DNA from: CG-Epi1 sp964634895
GTDB taxonomy: Archaea; Thermoplasmatota; Poseidoniia; MGIII; CG-Epi1
Reading direction: 5' to 3'
NCBI GenBank assembly: GCA_964634895.1
Contig: CAZWJS010000010.1
Location: 1 to 42,202, forward strand
DNA length: 42,202 nucleotides
Part shown: positions 1 through 8,106 of the stretch, piece by piece
Layout of the letters: each line of letters opens with the position of its first letter
How positions within the stretch are numbered: position 1 is the stretch's first letter
The notes under the pieces: model-generated
The model's database searches: none
The model's input: the letters and a program-made list of their open reading frames with translations, nothing else
What the model was told of the DNA's origin: nothing
Position numbers and translations under genes: made by a program

Positions 1-186
1 GATAATGATGGATTCACAGGTACGGATACAGTAGAAATCACAATATCAGAGAAGAAGGTTCAGATTGATGATGAAGGCAATGTTACGGTTACCGATGCAG
101 GAGAAGATGAAGAAGGCATACCATCTATTTCACTAATTACATCACTAATATCAATAGGATTAATAGCAATATTTCGTAGAAAGTAA
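1..186 (+). CDS. C-terminal end of a surface-anchored protein (5' end outside window)
   Basis: Frame 1 is open from the first base to a TAA at 184-186 and encodes the last 61 residues of a longer protein. The visible part is acidic and beta-rich, and ends with Glu-rich linker, GIPSISLITSLISIGLIAIF and a basic RRK tail. That is the three-part layout (Pro-Gly/Ser motif, hydrophobic helix, basic end) of archaeosortase sorting signals. It closely resembles the tails of the proteins at 28446-35165 and 41638-42201, so it is probably another substrate of the archaeosortase encoded at 26007. The function of the missing N-terminal part cannot be known from here. Confidence 0.8.
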   Translation, partial: DNDGFTGTDTVEITISEKKVQIDDEGNVTVTDAGEDEEGIPSISLITSLISIGLIAIFRRK

Positions 187-203
187 GACCACCACCTTAT
201 GAC

Positions 204-220
204 ACCCCCTTATTTGGGGT
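204..220. terminator. Hairpin between convergent surface gene and tRNA-Ser
   Basis: ACCCC (204-208) pairs with GGGGT (216-220) around a 7-nt loop. It lies 18 nt past the stop of the first gene, before the oppositely oriented tRNA-Ser. An A-run at about 230-234 would be read as a T-run by transcripts leaving the tRNA gene. A terminator role for either strand is an inference. Confidence 0.35.
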
Positions 221-274
221 ATTATGGCCAAAAATAGACGAAGTCAGCTGAAAAGTTCTCGTCAGAGGATACGA

Positions 275-362
275 TGGCGCGGGGAGGGGGATTTGAACCC
301 CCGTGGGATAAATCCCATTGGATTAGCAATCCAACGCAATGGCCAGACTATGCGACCCCCGC
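275..362 (-). tRNA. tRNA-Ser (GCT anticodon)
   Basis: On the minus strand the acceptor stem GCGGGGG pairs with TCCCCGC (one G-T pair), followed by discriminator G and an encoded CCA (275-277). The anticodon stem TTGGA/TCCAA holds loop TTGCTAA, giving anticodon GCT. A 5-bp variable arm (TGGGA/TCCCA) marks it as class II, as expected for serine. The T arm is GGGGG-TTCAAAT-CCCCC. No intron is seen. Its first 23 nt are identical to those of tRNA-Leu at 8157. Confidence 0.96.
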
Positions 363-384
363 TAGAATTTTGCGACTAACCGGG

Positions 385-393
385 GATATAAGC
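385..393 (-). promoter_or_regulatory. TATA box for tRNA-Ser
   Basis: Read on the minus strand the element is GCTTATATC, centred about 26 nt upstream of the tRNA 5' end at 362. That is the normal archaeal TATA-to-start distance, so transcription would begin at or very near the mature 5' end. Confidence 0.5.
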
Positions 394-444
394 CAATTAC
401 GTTGAAACACTAAACATTAAAGTCACAACTCAGTTGTATAACTA

Positions 445-1467
445 ATGACTTCGGATGAAATAGACTGGGATATCGTTGATGAAGTTGAGTGGGGGAACGA
501 TGAGGAGATTGATTGGGAAGACGTCAATGTTGAAGAAGAGATTCTTCTAGAATTACGTAATGATCCACAGCCCAGTTTCTTCGTCCGTAAGTTTGCAGTA
601 GTATGGTGGAAAAATGGTTTCTATAAAGCAGGAAAGAAAGATGGTACAATTCGTATAACTCCCACAAAATTTTTATTCTTAGATACCAATGGAAAACTTA
701 GAGTTAGCATTGATACTGACAAGATAAATTCTATAACATTACATGAGCACGATGGAGAATTTCCTATTTTCTACAATGAAATAACTACAGATGATGATTA
801 TCTATATCAGATTACGGCAGGAGTCAATGAAGAGCAATCTAAACAAAATCATGAAGACATAAAAGCAGCAATTAGTGGAAAGTATGATGTTCCAAAACCA
901 GAGGTTGCTGAATTAAGAATTGTAACATCGAATGATGGAAAAATAAAGGAATTTACTGAGGCTTTCGATAATTTACTATACCATCCAGTAAAGACAACAG
1001 TAGCTTATCCTGAAATCCAAGCCTCAACATTAGAGGAAGTAGTTGATTTTGGGTTGGATTGGTTAAAGGACAAAGTCCAACCTCCATTCATTATCGATGA
1101 TGCCGGAGTTTTCTTAGATGCCTTAGGAGACTTTCCTGGAGTGTATTCTCGTTATGTTTATGACACAATTGGGCTTGAAGGCGTGTTAAAGCAAATGGAA
1201 GGGGAAACAAATCGTAAAACTACGTTCAGATGTGTTTTGGGGCTTTTACTTGGAGATGGAACTAAACACATATTTGTAGGTGAGTGTCAGGGCGAGTTAT
1301 CTACAAAGCAGAGAGGAAAGCACGGATTTGGCTACGATCCTATCTTCGTTCCAAAGAATTTGGAAAAAACATTTGCAGAATTAAAACCTAAAGCTAAGAA
1401 TAAGTTGAGCCACCGTGGATTTGCTATGGAAAAATTATTAGATTTCATTAGACAAGGTAAATTGTAA
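445..1467 (+). CDS. Ham1/RdgB-type XTP/dITP pyrophosphatase with an extra N-terminal domain
   Basis: Residues about 157-340 form a Ham1-family nucleoside triphosphate pyrophosphatase. This family hydrolyses non-canonical ITP/XTP and dITP to monophosphates and keeps them out of nucleic acids. Visible signatures are TSNDGKIKEF (161-170, substrate-binding Lys), the IDDAGVFLDALGDFPGVYS segment, GFGYDPIFVP and the closing LSHRG. The family is normally about 185-200 residues, so the first 150 residues are extra: an acidic, Trp-containing N-terminus (1-35), then a beta-rich domain (about 43-130) that recalls a PH/GRAM-like barrel but that I do not recognise. The ATG start lacks a Shine-Dalgarno motif. 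The next gene starts one base after the stop, suggesting co-transcription with the CPBP protease. Confidence 0.88.
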   Translation: MTSDEIDWDIVDEVEWGNDEEIDWEDVNVEEEILLELRNDPQPSFFVRKFAVVWWKNGFYKAGKKDGTIRITPTKFLFLDTNGKLRVSIDTDKINSITLHEHDGEFPIFYNEITTDDDYLYQITAGVNEEQSKQNHEDIKAAISGKYDVPKPEVAELRIVTSNDGKIKEFTEAFDNLLYHPVKTTVAYPEIQASTLEEVVDFGLDWLKDKVQPPFIIDDAGVFLDALGDFPGVYSRYVYDTIGLEGVLKQMEGETNRKTTFRCVLGLLLGDGTKHIFVGECQGELSTKQRGKHGFGYDPIFVPKNLEKTFAELKPKAKNKLSHRGFAMEKLLDFIRQGKL

Positions 1468-1468
1468 T

Positions 1469-2251
1469 ATGGAATTTTGTAAAAACTGTTCAAAGGCTAT
1501 AGTGTCTCTTGAAGGCGAACAAATTTACTGTAGCTATCAATGTTTACAGGAGTACCTTGATAACAGAGATATTGAGGATCCAGTTCCAGATAAGATTTCT
1601 GAATCCAAAACTATTTCGGCATGGATTGTTTGGTTTTCTATAATCTCAATGTTAATGGCTTTGTTTGGTATTTTGTTGATAATTTCGGCAATAACTGAGA
1701 ACGTGGAGTTGTCTTTAGCGATATTCATGTTTGTATCCGGGATAATCGTTTGTCTTGTTTTGAAAGACACTGTTTCTTCGGGACAATTTGATAAATTATT
1801 GACATTCTCTAATACTTCTGAAACTTGGCGTTTAATTGGGATAGTCTTAGCCTTAGATTTATTCGTAATCATGCCAATTCATATAGTTGTAACAACACTT
1901 GTTTTCCCAGACGCTACGCAACAAGAAGTCATAACTATGTTTGATGAAGCTTCAGATTCAAAAGTATTCCTTTTGGCATTTACAATTTCAATATTAACAC
2001 CTTTTGCCGAGGAATTCTTATTCCGAGGATTTATCCTAGGAATGTTACTGAAACGTTATAGCACTAATCAATCAATAATTATTTCGTCTATTATTTTTGC
2101 AATAGCACATGAACCTATCGCAATGTTTTTAGCTTTTGGCGGAGGACTTCTTTATGGTTGGATTCGTGTCAAAACAGGAAGTATCTTTCCGAGTATGATT
2201 GCGCATGCAATATGGAATGGTTTCATTACCTTTATTGTATTATTTTATTAA
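1469..2251 (+). CDS. CPBP-family (CAAX protease-like) intramembrane metalloprotease with N-terminal zinc finger
   Basis: The C-terminal half carries the three CPBP/Abi motifs: EEFLFR (E181, E182, R186), a second-helix His (FAIAHEP, H214) and HAIWNGF (H246, N250). These supply the catalytic glutamates and metal-binding residues of this integral-membrane protease family. Several hydrophobic helices lie between residues 50 and 260. The N-terminus adds a small metal-binding module, C4-x2-C7 and C21-x3-C25, facing the cytoplasm by inference. The gene begins one base after the Ham1-fusion stop codon, so the two are probably one operon. Substrate is unknown; CPBP members process prenylated proteins, peptides or act in immunity-type functions. 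Confidence 0.87.
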   Translation: MEFCKNCSKAIVSLEGEQIYCSYQCLQEYLDNRDIEDPVPDKISESKTISAWIVWFSIISMLMALFGILLIISAITENVELSLAIFMFVSGIIVCLVLKDTVSSGQFDKLLTFSNTSETWRLIGIVLALDLFVIMPIHIVVTTLVFPDATQQEVITMFDEASDSKVFLLAFTISILTPFAEEFLFRGFILGMLLKRYSTNQSIIISSIIFAIAHEPIAMFLAFGGGLLYGWIRVKTGSIFPSMIAHAIWNGFITFIVLFY

Positions 2252-2259
2252 CCATACTT

Positions 2260-2268
2260 CATTATATA
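2260..2268 (+). promoter_or_regulatory. TATA box for metG
   Basis: The sequence CATTATATA is centred about 24-26 nt upstream of the GTG at 2288, the usual archaeal spacing. Transcription would start at the GTG itself, giving a leaderless mRNA; this supports the GTG as the real start. Confidence 0.5.
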
Positions 2269-2287
2269 GAGTGAAATTTGCGCATCT

Positions 2288-4291
2288 GTGAAGCACGTCT
2301 TAGTATGTGTGGCTTGGCCGTACGCTAATGGTCCATTACATTTGGGACATATGGCAGGGTGCTATTTGCCACCAGATATATTCGCACGCTACCATCGTTT
2401 GAAAGGAAATAAGGTTTTGATGGTTAGTGGAAGCGATATGCATGGAACCCCAATAACGGTGACTGCGCAACAAGAAGGCAAAACTCCCGAGGAGGTTGCC
2501 ATGCATTATCATGAGATTAATAGCAAATCAATAAAAGATATGGGAATTTCTTTTGATCTCTTTTCACATACACATACAGAGGAACATTTCGAAGCCGCAC
2601 TTTGGATTTTAGAAACTCTTGACAAAGAAGGATACATAGAACCTAGAGTATCTAAGGAACCATATGATCCCGTGGCTGAACAATTTTTACCAGACAGATA
2701 TGTCGAAGGAACTTGCCCGCATTGTAAATATGAATCAGCGAGAGGCGACCAATGTGATGATTGTGGTAAAACTCTAGATTCTAATGAATTGATAAATCCA
2801 CGTTCAAAGCTGAATCCAGATGCTGATATTGAATTTAGAGAAACTGAGCATTTATTTTTCAAATTGTCCGAATTTAGAGATAAATTGTTAGATTGGCTTT
2901 CTAAAGGTAAAGAACATTGGCGTCCTTCAGTGCTTAATTTCACACGTAATTGGCTTAAAGAAGGTTTGATTGATAGGCCTGTTACACGTGATTTGGAATG
3001 GGGTATTGAGATTCCAAGAAAGGGTTATGAGAAAAAGAGGATTTATGTTTGGTTTGAAGCAGTCATGGGTTATTATTCAGCTTCTTTGCATTGGGCAAAA
3101 AATCAAGGTAAACCTAAACTTTGGAAAGACTGGTGGGAGAATGATGAAGCTGAACACTATTATTTCATGGCCAAAGATAACATTCCATTCCATACTATAA
3201 TTTGGCCAGCTATGCTGTCTGGTTGCAACTTACATTTGCCATATGACGTACCAGCCAATGAATATCTTTTACTTGACTCTACTCAATTTTCTAAATCTAG
3301 GAGGCATGCAGTTTGGATACCAGATTATTTAGATAGATACGATCCAGAGTTGTTAAGATATTATCTAGCATCTATCATGCCGGAGCAGAAAGATGCTAAT
3401 TTTACATGGGAAGATTATGTAACTAGAATAAACAATGAGTTAATTGGAAATTATGGCAATTTTATGCACAGGGTCATTTCTTTTGCTCAAAAGAATTTTC
3501 CAGATGGCCTCAGTTCAGAAAAATCAACAATACCTTCTTTGAATAAAAAAATATTAGAAGTACATACCCGTGTTTCAGAAGCCCTTGAAGCTTGTAAATT
3601 TAAGAAAGCTTTACAAGCAATTATGGAATTATCACAAACTGGTAATATTGAATTGAATGAAACAGCCCCTTGGAAACAAGTGAAAGGAAATCGAGATGTT
3701 TGCGAGGCGACTTTAGTTACATTTTTGAATTTATGTAGAAGTTTATCAGTGATGATGACACCCTTCCTTCCTAAATCATCACAAAAGGTGTGGGAATATT
3801 TGAATCAGGAAGGAAAGATTGAGGATTATGGTTGGGACTCAGCGTTAGAATACAAAGCCGAGTTTAATTTACAACAACCTTTGCCATTATTCAGTAAATT
3901 GAATATGCAAGAAATATTGGAGAAAGAAATGCCCCCTGAAGAAACAAATGAGCTAGCTAACGTCAAACCAGAAATCACGTTTGACGATTTCAAGAAATTA
4001 GACATACGAATTGGAACTGTGGAAAAAGTTGAATCTCATCCTAACGCCGATAAACTTTGGTTATTGGATGTGAATTTCGGGGGACCTATACGGAGAATTG
4101 TGACAGGCCTTCGCGGCATTTATGAATCTGATGATTTACTCGGAAAAAAGATTGCTGTTTTAGTTAATTTAGCTCCGGCAAAGTTTAGAGGTGAACAATC
4201 AAATGGTATGTTACTTGCAGCAGAAGGTGAAGGAATAGTTAGTTTGTTGCAACCTGATAAAGAAATAGAGGAGGGTAGTGAAGTTCACTGA
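2288..4291 (+). CDS. metG: Methionyl-tRNA synthetase with C-terminal tRNA-binding domain
   Basis: This class I synthetase charges tRNA-Met with methionine. Signatures are HLGH (18-21, the HIGH motif) at the end of the first strand, a four-cysteine zinc knuckle (C143, C146, C156, C159), and FSKSR (334-338) as the KMSKS loop. After the anticodon-binding helical domain, residues about 562-667 form an EMAP-II/Trbp111-type OB fold (ITFDDFKKLDIRIG, then HPNADKLW), present in many full-length MetRS proteins and used for tRNA binding. Size (667 aa) is normal. The GTG start is favoured because the N-terminal strand begins immediately (MKHVLVCVAWPYANG) and a TATA box sits at leaderless distance. Confidence 0.97.
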   Translation: MKHVLVCVAWPYANGPLHLGHMAGCYLPPDIFARYHRLKGNKVLMVSGSDMHGTPITVTAQQEGKTPEEVAMHYHEINSKSIKDMGISFDLFSHTHTEEHFEAALWILETLDKEGYIEPRVSKEPYDPVAEQFLPDRYVEGTCPHCKYESARGDQCDDCGKTLDSNELINPRSKLNPDADIEFRETEHLFFKLSEFRDKLLDWLSKGKEHWRPSVLNFTRNWLKEGLIDRPVTRDLEWGIEIPRKGYEKKRIYVWFEAVMGYYSASLHWAKNQGKPKLWKDWWENDEAEHYYFMAKDNIPFHTIIWPAMLSGCNLHLPYDVPANEYLLLDSTQFSKSRRHAVWIPDYLDRYDPELLRYYLASIMPEQKDANFTWEDYVTRINNELIGNYGNFMHRVISFAQKNFPDGLSSEKSTIPSLNKKILEVHTRVSEALEACKFKKALQAIMELSQTGNIELNETAPWKQVKGNRDVCEATLVTFLNLCRSLSVMMTPFLPKSSQKVWEYLNQEGKIEDYGWDSALEYKAEFNLQQPLPLFSKLNMQEILEKEMPPEETNELANVKPEITFDDFKKLDIRIGTVEKVESHPNADKLWLLDVNFGGPIRRIVTGLRGIYESDDLLGKKIAVLVNLAPAKFRGEQSNGMLLAAEGEGIVSLLQPDKEIEEGSEVH

Positions 4292-4332
4292 TGACAAAAC
4301 CACTAAAACCCTCTTCTTGTGCGATTGAATTA

Positions 4333-4409
4333 GGGCCTGTAGCCTAGCCTGGAAGGGCGTCTGGCTTCTAACCAGAAGATCCAGGGTTCGAATCCCTGCA
4401 GGCCCGCCA
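4333..4409 (+). tRNA. tRNA-Arg (TCT anticodon)
   Basis: Acceptor stem GGGCCTG pairs fully with CAGGCCC, followed by discriminator G at 4406 and an encoded CCA (4407-4409). The anticodon stem TCTGG/CCAGA holds loop CTTCTAA, giving anticodon TCT (Arg, AGA/AGG codons). T arm is CAGGG-TTCGAAT-CCCTG. A T5 run (4410-4414) follows directly and is a likely terminator. No intron is seen. Confidence 0.97.
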
Positions 4410-4414
4410 TTTTT

Positions 4415-5395
4415 CTAGAAAGGTAATTTTGATAAATCTATATTTCCACCAGTTAGTATAATTCCTATTTTTTCAATACCCTTTAATTGTTTGAATTCAG
4501 GATTCATAACAACGGCAAAAGGTGTAGCACAACTTGGTTCAATAATAATCTTCATTCTTTCCCAAATAAGTTTCATTCCTTTTATAATCTCATCATCAGT
4601 AACTGTATATATTGCATTCAAATGATCTTTTAGTATTTTCCAAGTATTTTCACCTAGGCTAGTTAGTAGTCCATCACATATGGTATCAGGAGCTTCTTGG
4701 GGCAGTAGCTTTCCTTCTTTTAAGGAACGATATGCATCATCAGCTCCTTTAGGTTCTGCACCGAATAATTTTGCATTGGGTAATAAACTGCGAGTAGTTA
4801 TGCAAGTACCTGACATTAATCCACCGCCACCTATTGGAGCAATCACTGCATCAAGTTCACCCACCTCTTCAATCAGTTCCAATGAAGCAGTTCCTTGTCC
4901 CGCTATGACATTTGGATTATTGAAAGGATGAATTACTGCAGCACCAGTTTCTTTAGCAATTTTTTCTAGTGTTGTTCTTCTCGCTTCCAATGTAGGTTCA
5001 CAAAGAGTAACATTCGCCTCATATCCTTTTACAGCTTCTAATTTGACATCAGGTGAATTATTGGGCATTACAATATAGGCAGGAATTCCTCTTTTTTTAG
5101 CAGAAAAGGCAACTGCTTGAGCATGATTCCCACTACTGTGCGTACAAACTCCTTTTTCTGCGTCACTTTCACTTAACATAGATACAGCATTCCAGCCTCC
5201 TCTGAATTTGAAGGCACCAACTTTCTGAAAATTTTCACATTTGAAGAACAGTTTACGTCCAGCTAGTCGATCTAAAGTTTTACTGGTTAGTACAGGAGTT
5301 CTGTGCCCAACACCTTCTATGCGTTCAGCAGCAGCCCGGACATCATCTATAGAAGCAGCATATTTTCCCATTGGAATTTGATGGGATACAACCAT
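4415..5395 (-). CDS. Threonine/serine dehydratase family PLP enzyme
   Basis: A fold-type II pyridoxal-phosphate enzyme of the threonine dehydratase/serine racemase group, which deaminates threonine or serine to 2-oxo acids. Counting from the ATG at 5395, the Schiff-base lysine is K63 in AFKFRGG, the substrate loop is SSGNHAQ (87-93), and the phosphate-binding glycine loop GGGGLMSG starts at about 189. At 326 aa it lacks a C-terminal ACT regulatory domain, so it would be the catabolic/racemase-like short form rather than the isoleucine-feedback IlvA. The frame is open to 5455, but those extra residues overlap the divergent gene at 5435 and do not look like the family's N-terminus; MGKYAAS at 5371 is another possible start. 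Exact substrate is not decidable here. Confidence 0.88.
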   Translation of the reverse strand: MVVSHQIPMGKYAASIDDVRAAAERIEGVGHRTPVLTSKTLDRLAGRKLFFKCENFQKVGAFKFRGGWNAVSMLSESDAEKGVCTHSSGNHAQAVAFSAKKRGIPAYIVMPNNSPDVKLEAVKGYEANVTLCEPTLEARRTTLEKIAKETGAAVIHPFNNPNVIAGQGTASLELIEEVGELDAVIAPIGGGGLMSGTCITTRSLLPNAKLFGAEPKGADDAYRSLKEGKLLPQEAPDTICDGLLTSLGENTWKILKDHLNAIYTVTDDEIIKGMKLIWERMKIIIEPSCATPFAVVMNPEFKQLKGIEKIGIILTGGNIDLSKLPF

Positions 5396-5434
5396 GATAA
5401 AAAAGGTTAATATGGCCCAGTAGAGTCGAAAGTT

Positions 5435-5908
5435 ATGGCAACATATTATCCTCAAACAGTAGTCTATGAGGAAAAAAAAGTAACATTTTGGGCATTGTTC
5501 TTTGTTTTGTTTTTTATTGGTATGGTTTTTTTTCTTGTATACACTGTGAGTGAGTTCATAGGGTATCTCATATTCTTACCTTTAATTGGATTATTTTTTG
5601 GAATTTTTGCAACTTACAATATAGCTTTTTATTCTGTTAAAATCTTTGATGATAAAACAATACAATTTGGTTTTCCAGCTTGGAATAAGAAACTTCAACC
5701 AAGTGAAATAAAATCATTTGACGAGACGCCATATCATCCAATACGAGAATTCGGCGGACTTGGGTGGCGAATCGGTAAAAAAGATGGCAAATGGAAACGC
5801 GGCTATCTTGTATGGCTTCAGAAAGGAATAGAAATTGAAACAGTAAATGGAATATGCTATGTATTTGGAACTAATAATCCTGAAGAAATTCTTTCTTTAT
5901 TAAAATAA
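5435..5908 (+). CDS. Small membrane protein with a bacterial-PH-like domain, function unknown
   Basis: The 157-residue product has a short polar N-terminus, two hydrophobic helices (about 18-40 and 42-65), and a soluble C-terminal domain of about 90 residues. The layout (two helices, then beta strands such as ITLQ-type turns, GGLGWRIG, KGIEIET and a closing FGTNNPEEILSLL helix) matches small bacterial-PH/YcxB-like membrane proteins, although I cannot confirm the family. Function is not known. It is divergently transcribed from the dehydratase with only about 40 nt between starts, so the two promoters share this gap. Confidence 0.7.
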   Translation: MATYYPQTVVYEEKKVTFWALFFVLFFIGMVFFLVYTVSEFIGYLIFLPLIGLFFGIFATYNIAFYSVKIFDDKTIQFGFPAWNKKLQPSEIKSFDETPYHPIREFGGLGWRIGKKDGKWKRGYLVWLQKGIEIETVNGICYVFGTNNPEEILSLLK

Positions 5909-5938
5909 GTGTTTTTTTATGGATATAGTATTTAAACC

Positions 5939-5981
5939 TTTAAATAGGCACTTTATATACTAAGTTCTCCCTCGTGGAGGT
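5939..5981 (+). promoter_or_regulatory. Promoter and ribosome binding site of tbp
   Basis: Two AT-rich TATA-like elements are present, TTTAAATA (5939-5946) and TTTATATA (5952-5959). A strong Shine-Dalgarno sequence GGAGGT (5976-5981) lies 5 nt before the ATG, so the transcript must start upstream of it; this favours the first element. The paired TATA-like sites upstream of the TATA-binding protein's own gene could allow autoregulation, but that is an inference. Confidence 0.5.
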
Positions 5982-5986
5982 TTAAT

Positions 5987-6538
5987 ATGGCAGAAATAAT
6001 TGTGGTAAACGTTGTAGCTAGTGCATCAATTGGTAAAGAGTTGATGCTTCAAGACATTGCTTTTCAGCTAGAAGGAGCTGAATATGATCAGGATCGGTTT
6101 CCAGGACTCATTTACAAATTAGCAGAACCAAAAACGGCAGTGCTAATATTTAGAAGTGGTAAGGTAGTTTGTACTGGAGCAAGATCAATTCCAGATGTAC
6201 ATGTAGCAATAAACAAAGTTGTTGATGAACTTAGAGTTTTAGATATGCCAGTAAAGGATGAACCAGACATAGTCATTCAGAATATTGTTGCAACAACGAA
6301 TTTAGAATCAACTTTGAATCTAATTCAAATAGCAATGTCTCTTGGCTTTGAAAATGTGGAATATGAGCCTGAAGCCTTCCCTGGTTTAGTTTACAGAATG
6401 GATGATCCTAAGGTTGTTTTACTTCTATTCGGTAGTGGAAAGATGGTTTGTGTTGGGGCAAGAGAAGTAAATGATATTAAAAATGCAGTAAGAAACATAA
6501 AGGAAGAATTATCTACTGCTGGCTTAATGAGAACTTGA
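5987..6538 (+). CDS. tbp: TATA-box-binding protein (TBP)
   Basis: The general archaeal transcription factor that binds and bends the TATA box and recruits TFB and RNA polymerase. The 183-residue protein is the expected direct repeat of two halves: IVVNVVASASIG...FPGLIYKL...LIFRSGKVVCTGA (about 4-85) and IVIQNIVATTNL...FPGLVYRM...LLFGSGKMVCVGA (about 95-175). The phenylalanines in RFPGL and AFPGL correspond to those that kink DNA. Length is normal for archaea, with only a short C-terminal tail. It starts with ATG after a strong GGAGGT. The next small gene begins 5 nt after its stop, suggesting an operon with eIF5A and agmatinase. Confidence 0.97.
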   Translation: MAEIIVVNVVASASIGKELMLQDIAFQLEGAEYDQDRFPGLIYKLAEPKTAVLIFRSGKVVCTGARSIPDVHVAINKVVDELRVLDMPVKDEPDIVIQNIVATTNLESTLNLIQIAMSLGFENVEYEPEAFPGLVYRMDDPKVVLLLFGSGKMVCVGAREVNDIKNAVRNIKEELSTAGLMRT

Positions 6539-6543
6539 GTCCC

Positions 6544-6717
6544 ATGATTACAGTGGAACAGTTGATTGAAAAATTGGAAGCTTTGCATGAAGACACTGGC
6601 GAGGAATCATTAGAAGTGGCCGTGGATTTATTCAAAAGAATGCGCCGTAATATTTCTGGCAGAAATACTCTTTACGGGTATTTGTCAGATGATCAATGGC
6701 GTGAACTAGAATGGTGA
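6544..6717 (+). CDS. Small 57-residue protein between tbp and eIF5A, function unknown
   Basis: I do not recognise a family. The product (MITVEQLIEKLEALHEDTG... to YLSDDQWRELEW) is predicted mostly helical and acidic, with a central basic patch (KRMRRNISGRN). The ATG at 6544 is preferred over a TTG at 6535 that overlaps the tbp stop codon. It ends 6 nt before the eIF5A start, so it is very likely translated as part of the same operon. Position between a transcription factor and a translation factor, and clean spacing on both sides, argue that it is real. The C-terminal aromatic WRELEW end resembles a helix that docks on a partner. Confidence 0.7.
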   Translation: MITVEQLIEKLEALHEDTGEESLEVAVDLFKRMRRNISGRNTLYGYLSDDQWRELEW

Positions 6718-6723
6718 GATAGT

Positions 6724-7119
6724 ATGAGCCAAACATCAATACAAGAAATTAGAACTTTGAAAGTCGGAAGGTATATCGTTATTGACGGTGAACCTTGTAA
6801 ATTGGTAGAATACACTACCTCAAAACCAGGAAAGCATGGGGAAGCTAAAGCCCGTATGGTTGCTATTGGTCTTTTTGATAAACAAAAAAGATCGTTAGTA
6901 CATCCAGTAAAACACAAAGTTCATGTTCCACAAGTTGATCGACGCAAAGCTCAAGTTTTAGCTAATATGGGTGCAGAGATACAGATGATGGATCTTGAGA
7001 CGTTTGAAACATTTAATATTCCATTGGCCGATATTCCTGAAAAATTTCATGGAAATATGGAATCAGGAAATGAGATTGTATTTTTGTCAGCTATGGGTCG
7101 CAAATTGGTAACAGACTAA
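6724..7119 (+). CDS. Translation factor aIF5A (eIF5A/EF-P family)
   Basis: The archaeal homologue of eIF5A helps ribosomes through stalling sequences such as polyproline. The N-terminal KOW-like domain carries the hypusine loop SKPGKHGEAK, with the modifiable lysine at K37; an S1-type OB domain follows. Length (131 aa) is typical. The lysine is activated by deoxyhypusine synthase using spermidine, which gives a metabolic reason for the agmatinase gene that begins one base after this stop. ATG start at 6724, 6 nt after the small ORF. The loop reads KPGKHG rather than the eukaryotic STGKHG, as in other archaea. Confidence 0.96.
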   Translation: MSQTSIQEIRTLKVGRYIVIDGEPCKLVEYTTSKPGKHGEAKARMVAIGLFDKQKRSLVHPVKHKVHVPQVDRRKAQVLANMGAEIQMMDLETFETFNIPLADIPEKFHGNMESGNEIVFLSAMGRKLVTD

Positions 7120-7120
7120 A

Positions 7121-7981
7121 GTGTCAGAATTCTTTGCAGACGCAGAAGCATCCTTTGCAGATTCCCGTTTTGTATATTATGGCTATCCTTTTGATGGTAC
7201 GGCTTGTTTTAGGAAAGGTTCATCTAAGGCGCCAGATGAAATAAGAAAGAACAGCTATAATTTTGAAACTTATTTGATGGAATTAGGCATTGATATTTCC
7301 GATATCTCTGCAAATGATTGGGGAAATTTGGAAGTTACTTCTAACCAAGAGAAGAATGAAGTTGAGCTTTTCAATTTAGTTTCTAAAATCGCCAGCGAGA
7401 ATAAATTTCCTATTGGTTTAGGTGGAGAACATTCATTAACGCCTCCAGCGGTACGCGCTTTACATGATAAATATCCAACATTAGGAGTTGTAATTTTAGA
7501 TGCACATTTAGATTTTAGGAAGGAATATGATAATAATTCTTTGTCTCACGCTACAGTTACACGCAGAGTTAGTGAGATCGTTGGAATAGATAATGTTAGG
7601 TCAATTGGTATTCGTTCCGTTTCTCAAAATGAAATTACAGAAGCTAGAGCAGTTGGATTGAAGTTTATTGAAACAGGATGGACTGAAGTCCGCGAATATT
7701 TATCAGATGCAATTGAAGGTCTAGATGGCCCAGTTTATTTGAGTCTTGATATGGATGCTATCGATCCGGCATTTGCTCCAGGTGTAGGCACGCCTGAACC
7801 TTTTGGTATGACTCCATATGAAGTGTTACAAACAATCAATTTTTTTGCAGATAGGATAGTCGGTTTTGATTGCGTTGAAGTTTGTCCCCCTTATGATAAT
7901 GGCAATACTTCAGCCCTTGCAGCTAGATTAGTTAGACACTTAGTTGGAGCAGTCTGGCAGTCACAAGAACGCTTCAAATGA
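7121..7981 (+). CDS. speB: Agmatinase / ureohydrolase family (polyamine synthesis)
   Basis: Arginase/agmatinase-family enzyme with two manganese ions; the likely reaction is agmatine (or aminopropylagmatine) to putrescine (or spermidine) plus urea. All metal ligands are visible: H104 in GGEHS, D127, H129 and D131 in DAHLD, and D210 and D212 in LDMDAIDP. GVGTPEPFG near 221-229 is the usual substrate-loop signature. Size (286 aa) is normal. The GTG start sits one base after the eIF5A stop, so the two are translationally coupled. Whether the substrate is agmatine or its aminopropyl form cannot be decided from sequence alone, but arginine and formiminoglutamate hydrolases are less likely in this context. 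Confidence 0.92.
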   Translation: MSEFFADAEASFADSRFVYYGYPFDGTACFRKGSSKAPDEIRKNSYNFETYLMELGIDISDISANDWGNLEVTSNQEKNEVELFNLVSKIASENKFPIGLGGEHSLTPPAVRALHDKYPTLGVVILDAHLDFRKEYDNNSLSHATVTRRVSEIVGIDNVRSIGIRSVSQNEITEARAVGLKFIETGWTEVREYLSDAIEGLDGPVYLSLDMDAIDPAFAPGVGTPEPFGMTPYEVLQTINFFADRIVGFDCVEVCPPYDNGNTSALAARLVRHLVGAVWQSQERFK

Positions 7982-8106
7982 ATCTATCTAAATCAAGTAG
8001 TGGACATTATTATTCAATGGGAGATGGAGACGCATTACTGCATGTTCCACTTCTTATGTTATAAGGTTAAATTCTTTTGTTGGAATGTCTCAAAATATTT
8101 ATGATA

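Noticed and set aside
2509..2943. 144-aa minus-strand frame within metG
   Set aside because: Lies wholly opposite MetRS catalytic-domain codons; no family resemblance.
4415..5455. Upstream extension of the dehydratase start to 5455
   Set aside because: The extra 20 residues overlap the divergent gene's first codons and do not match the usual family N-terminus; ATG at 5395 fits better.
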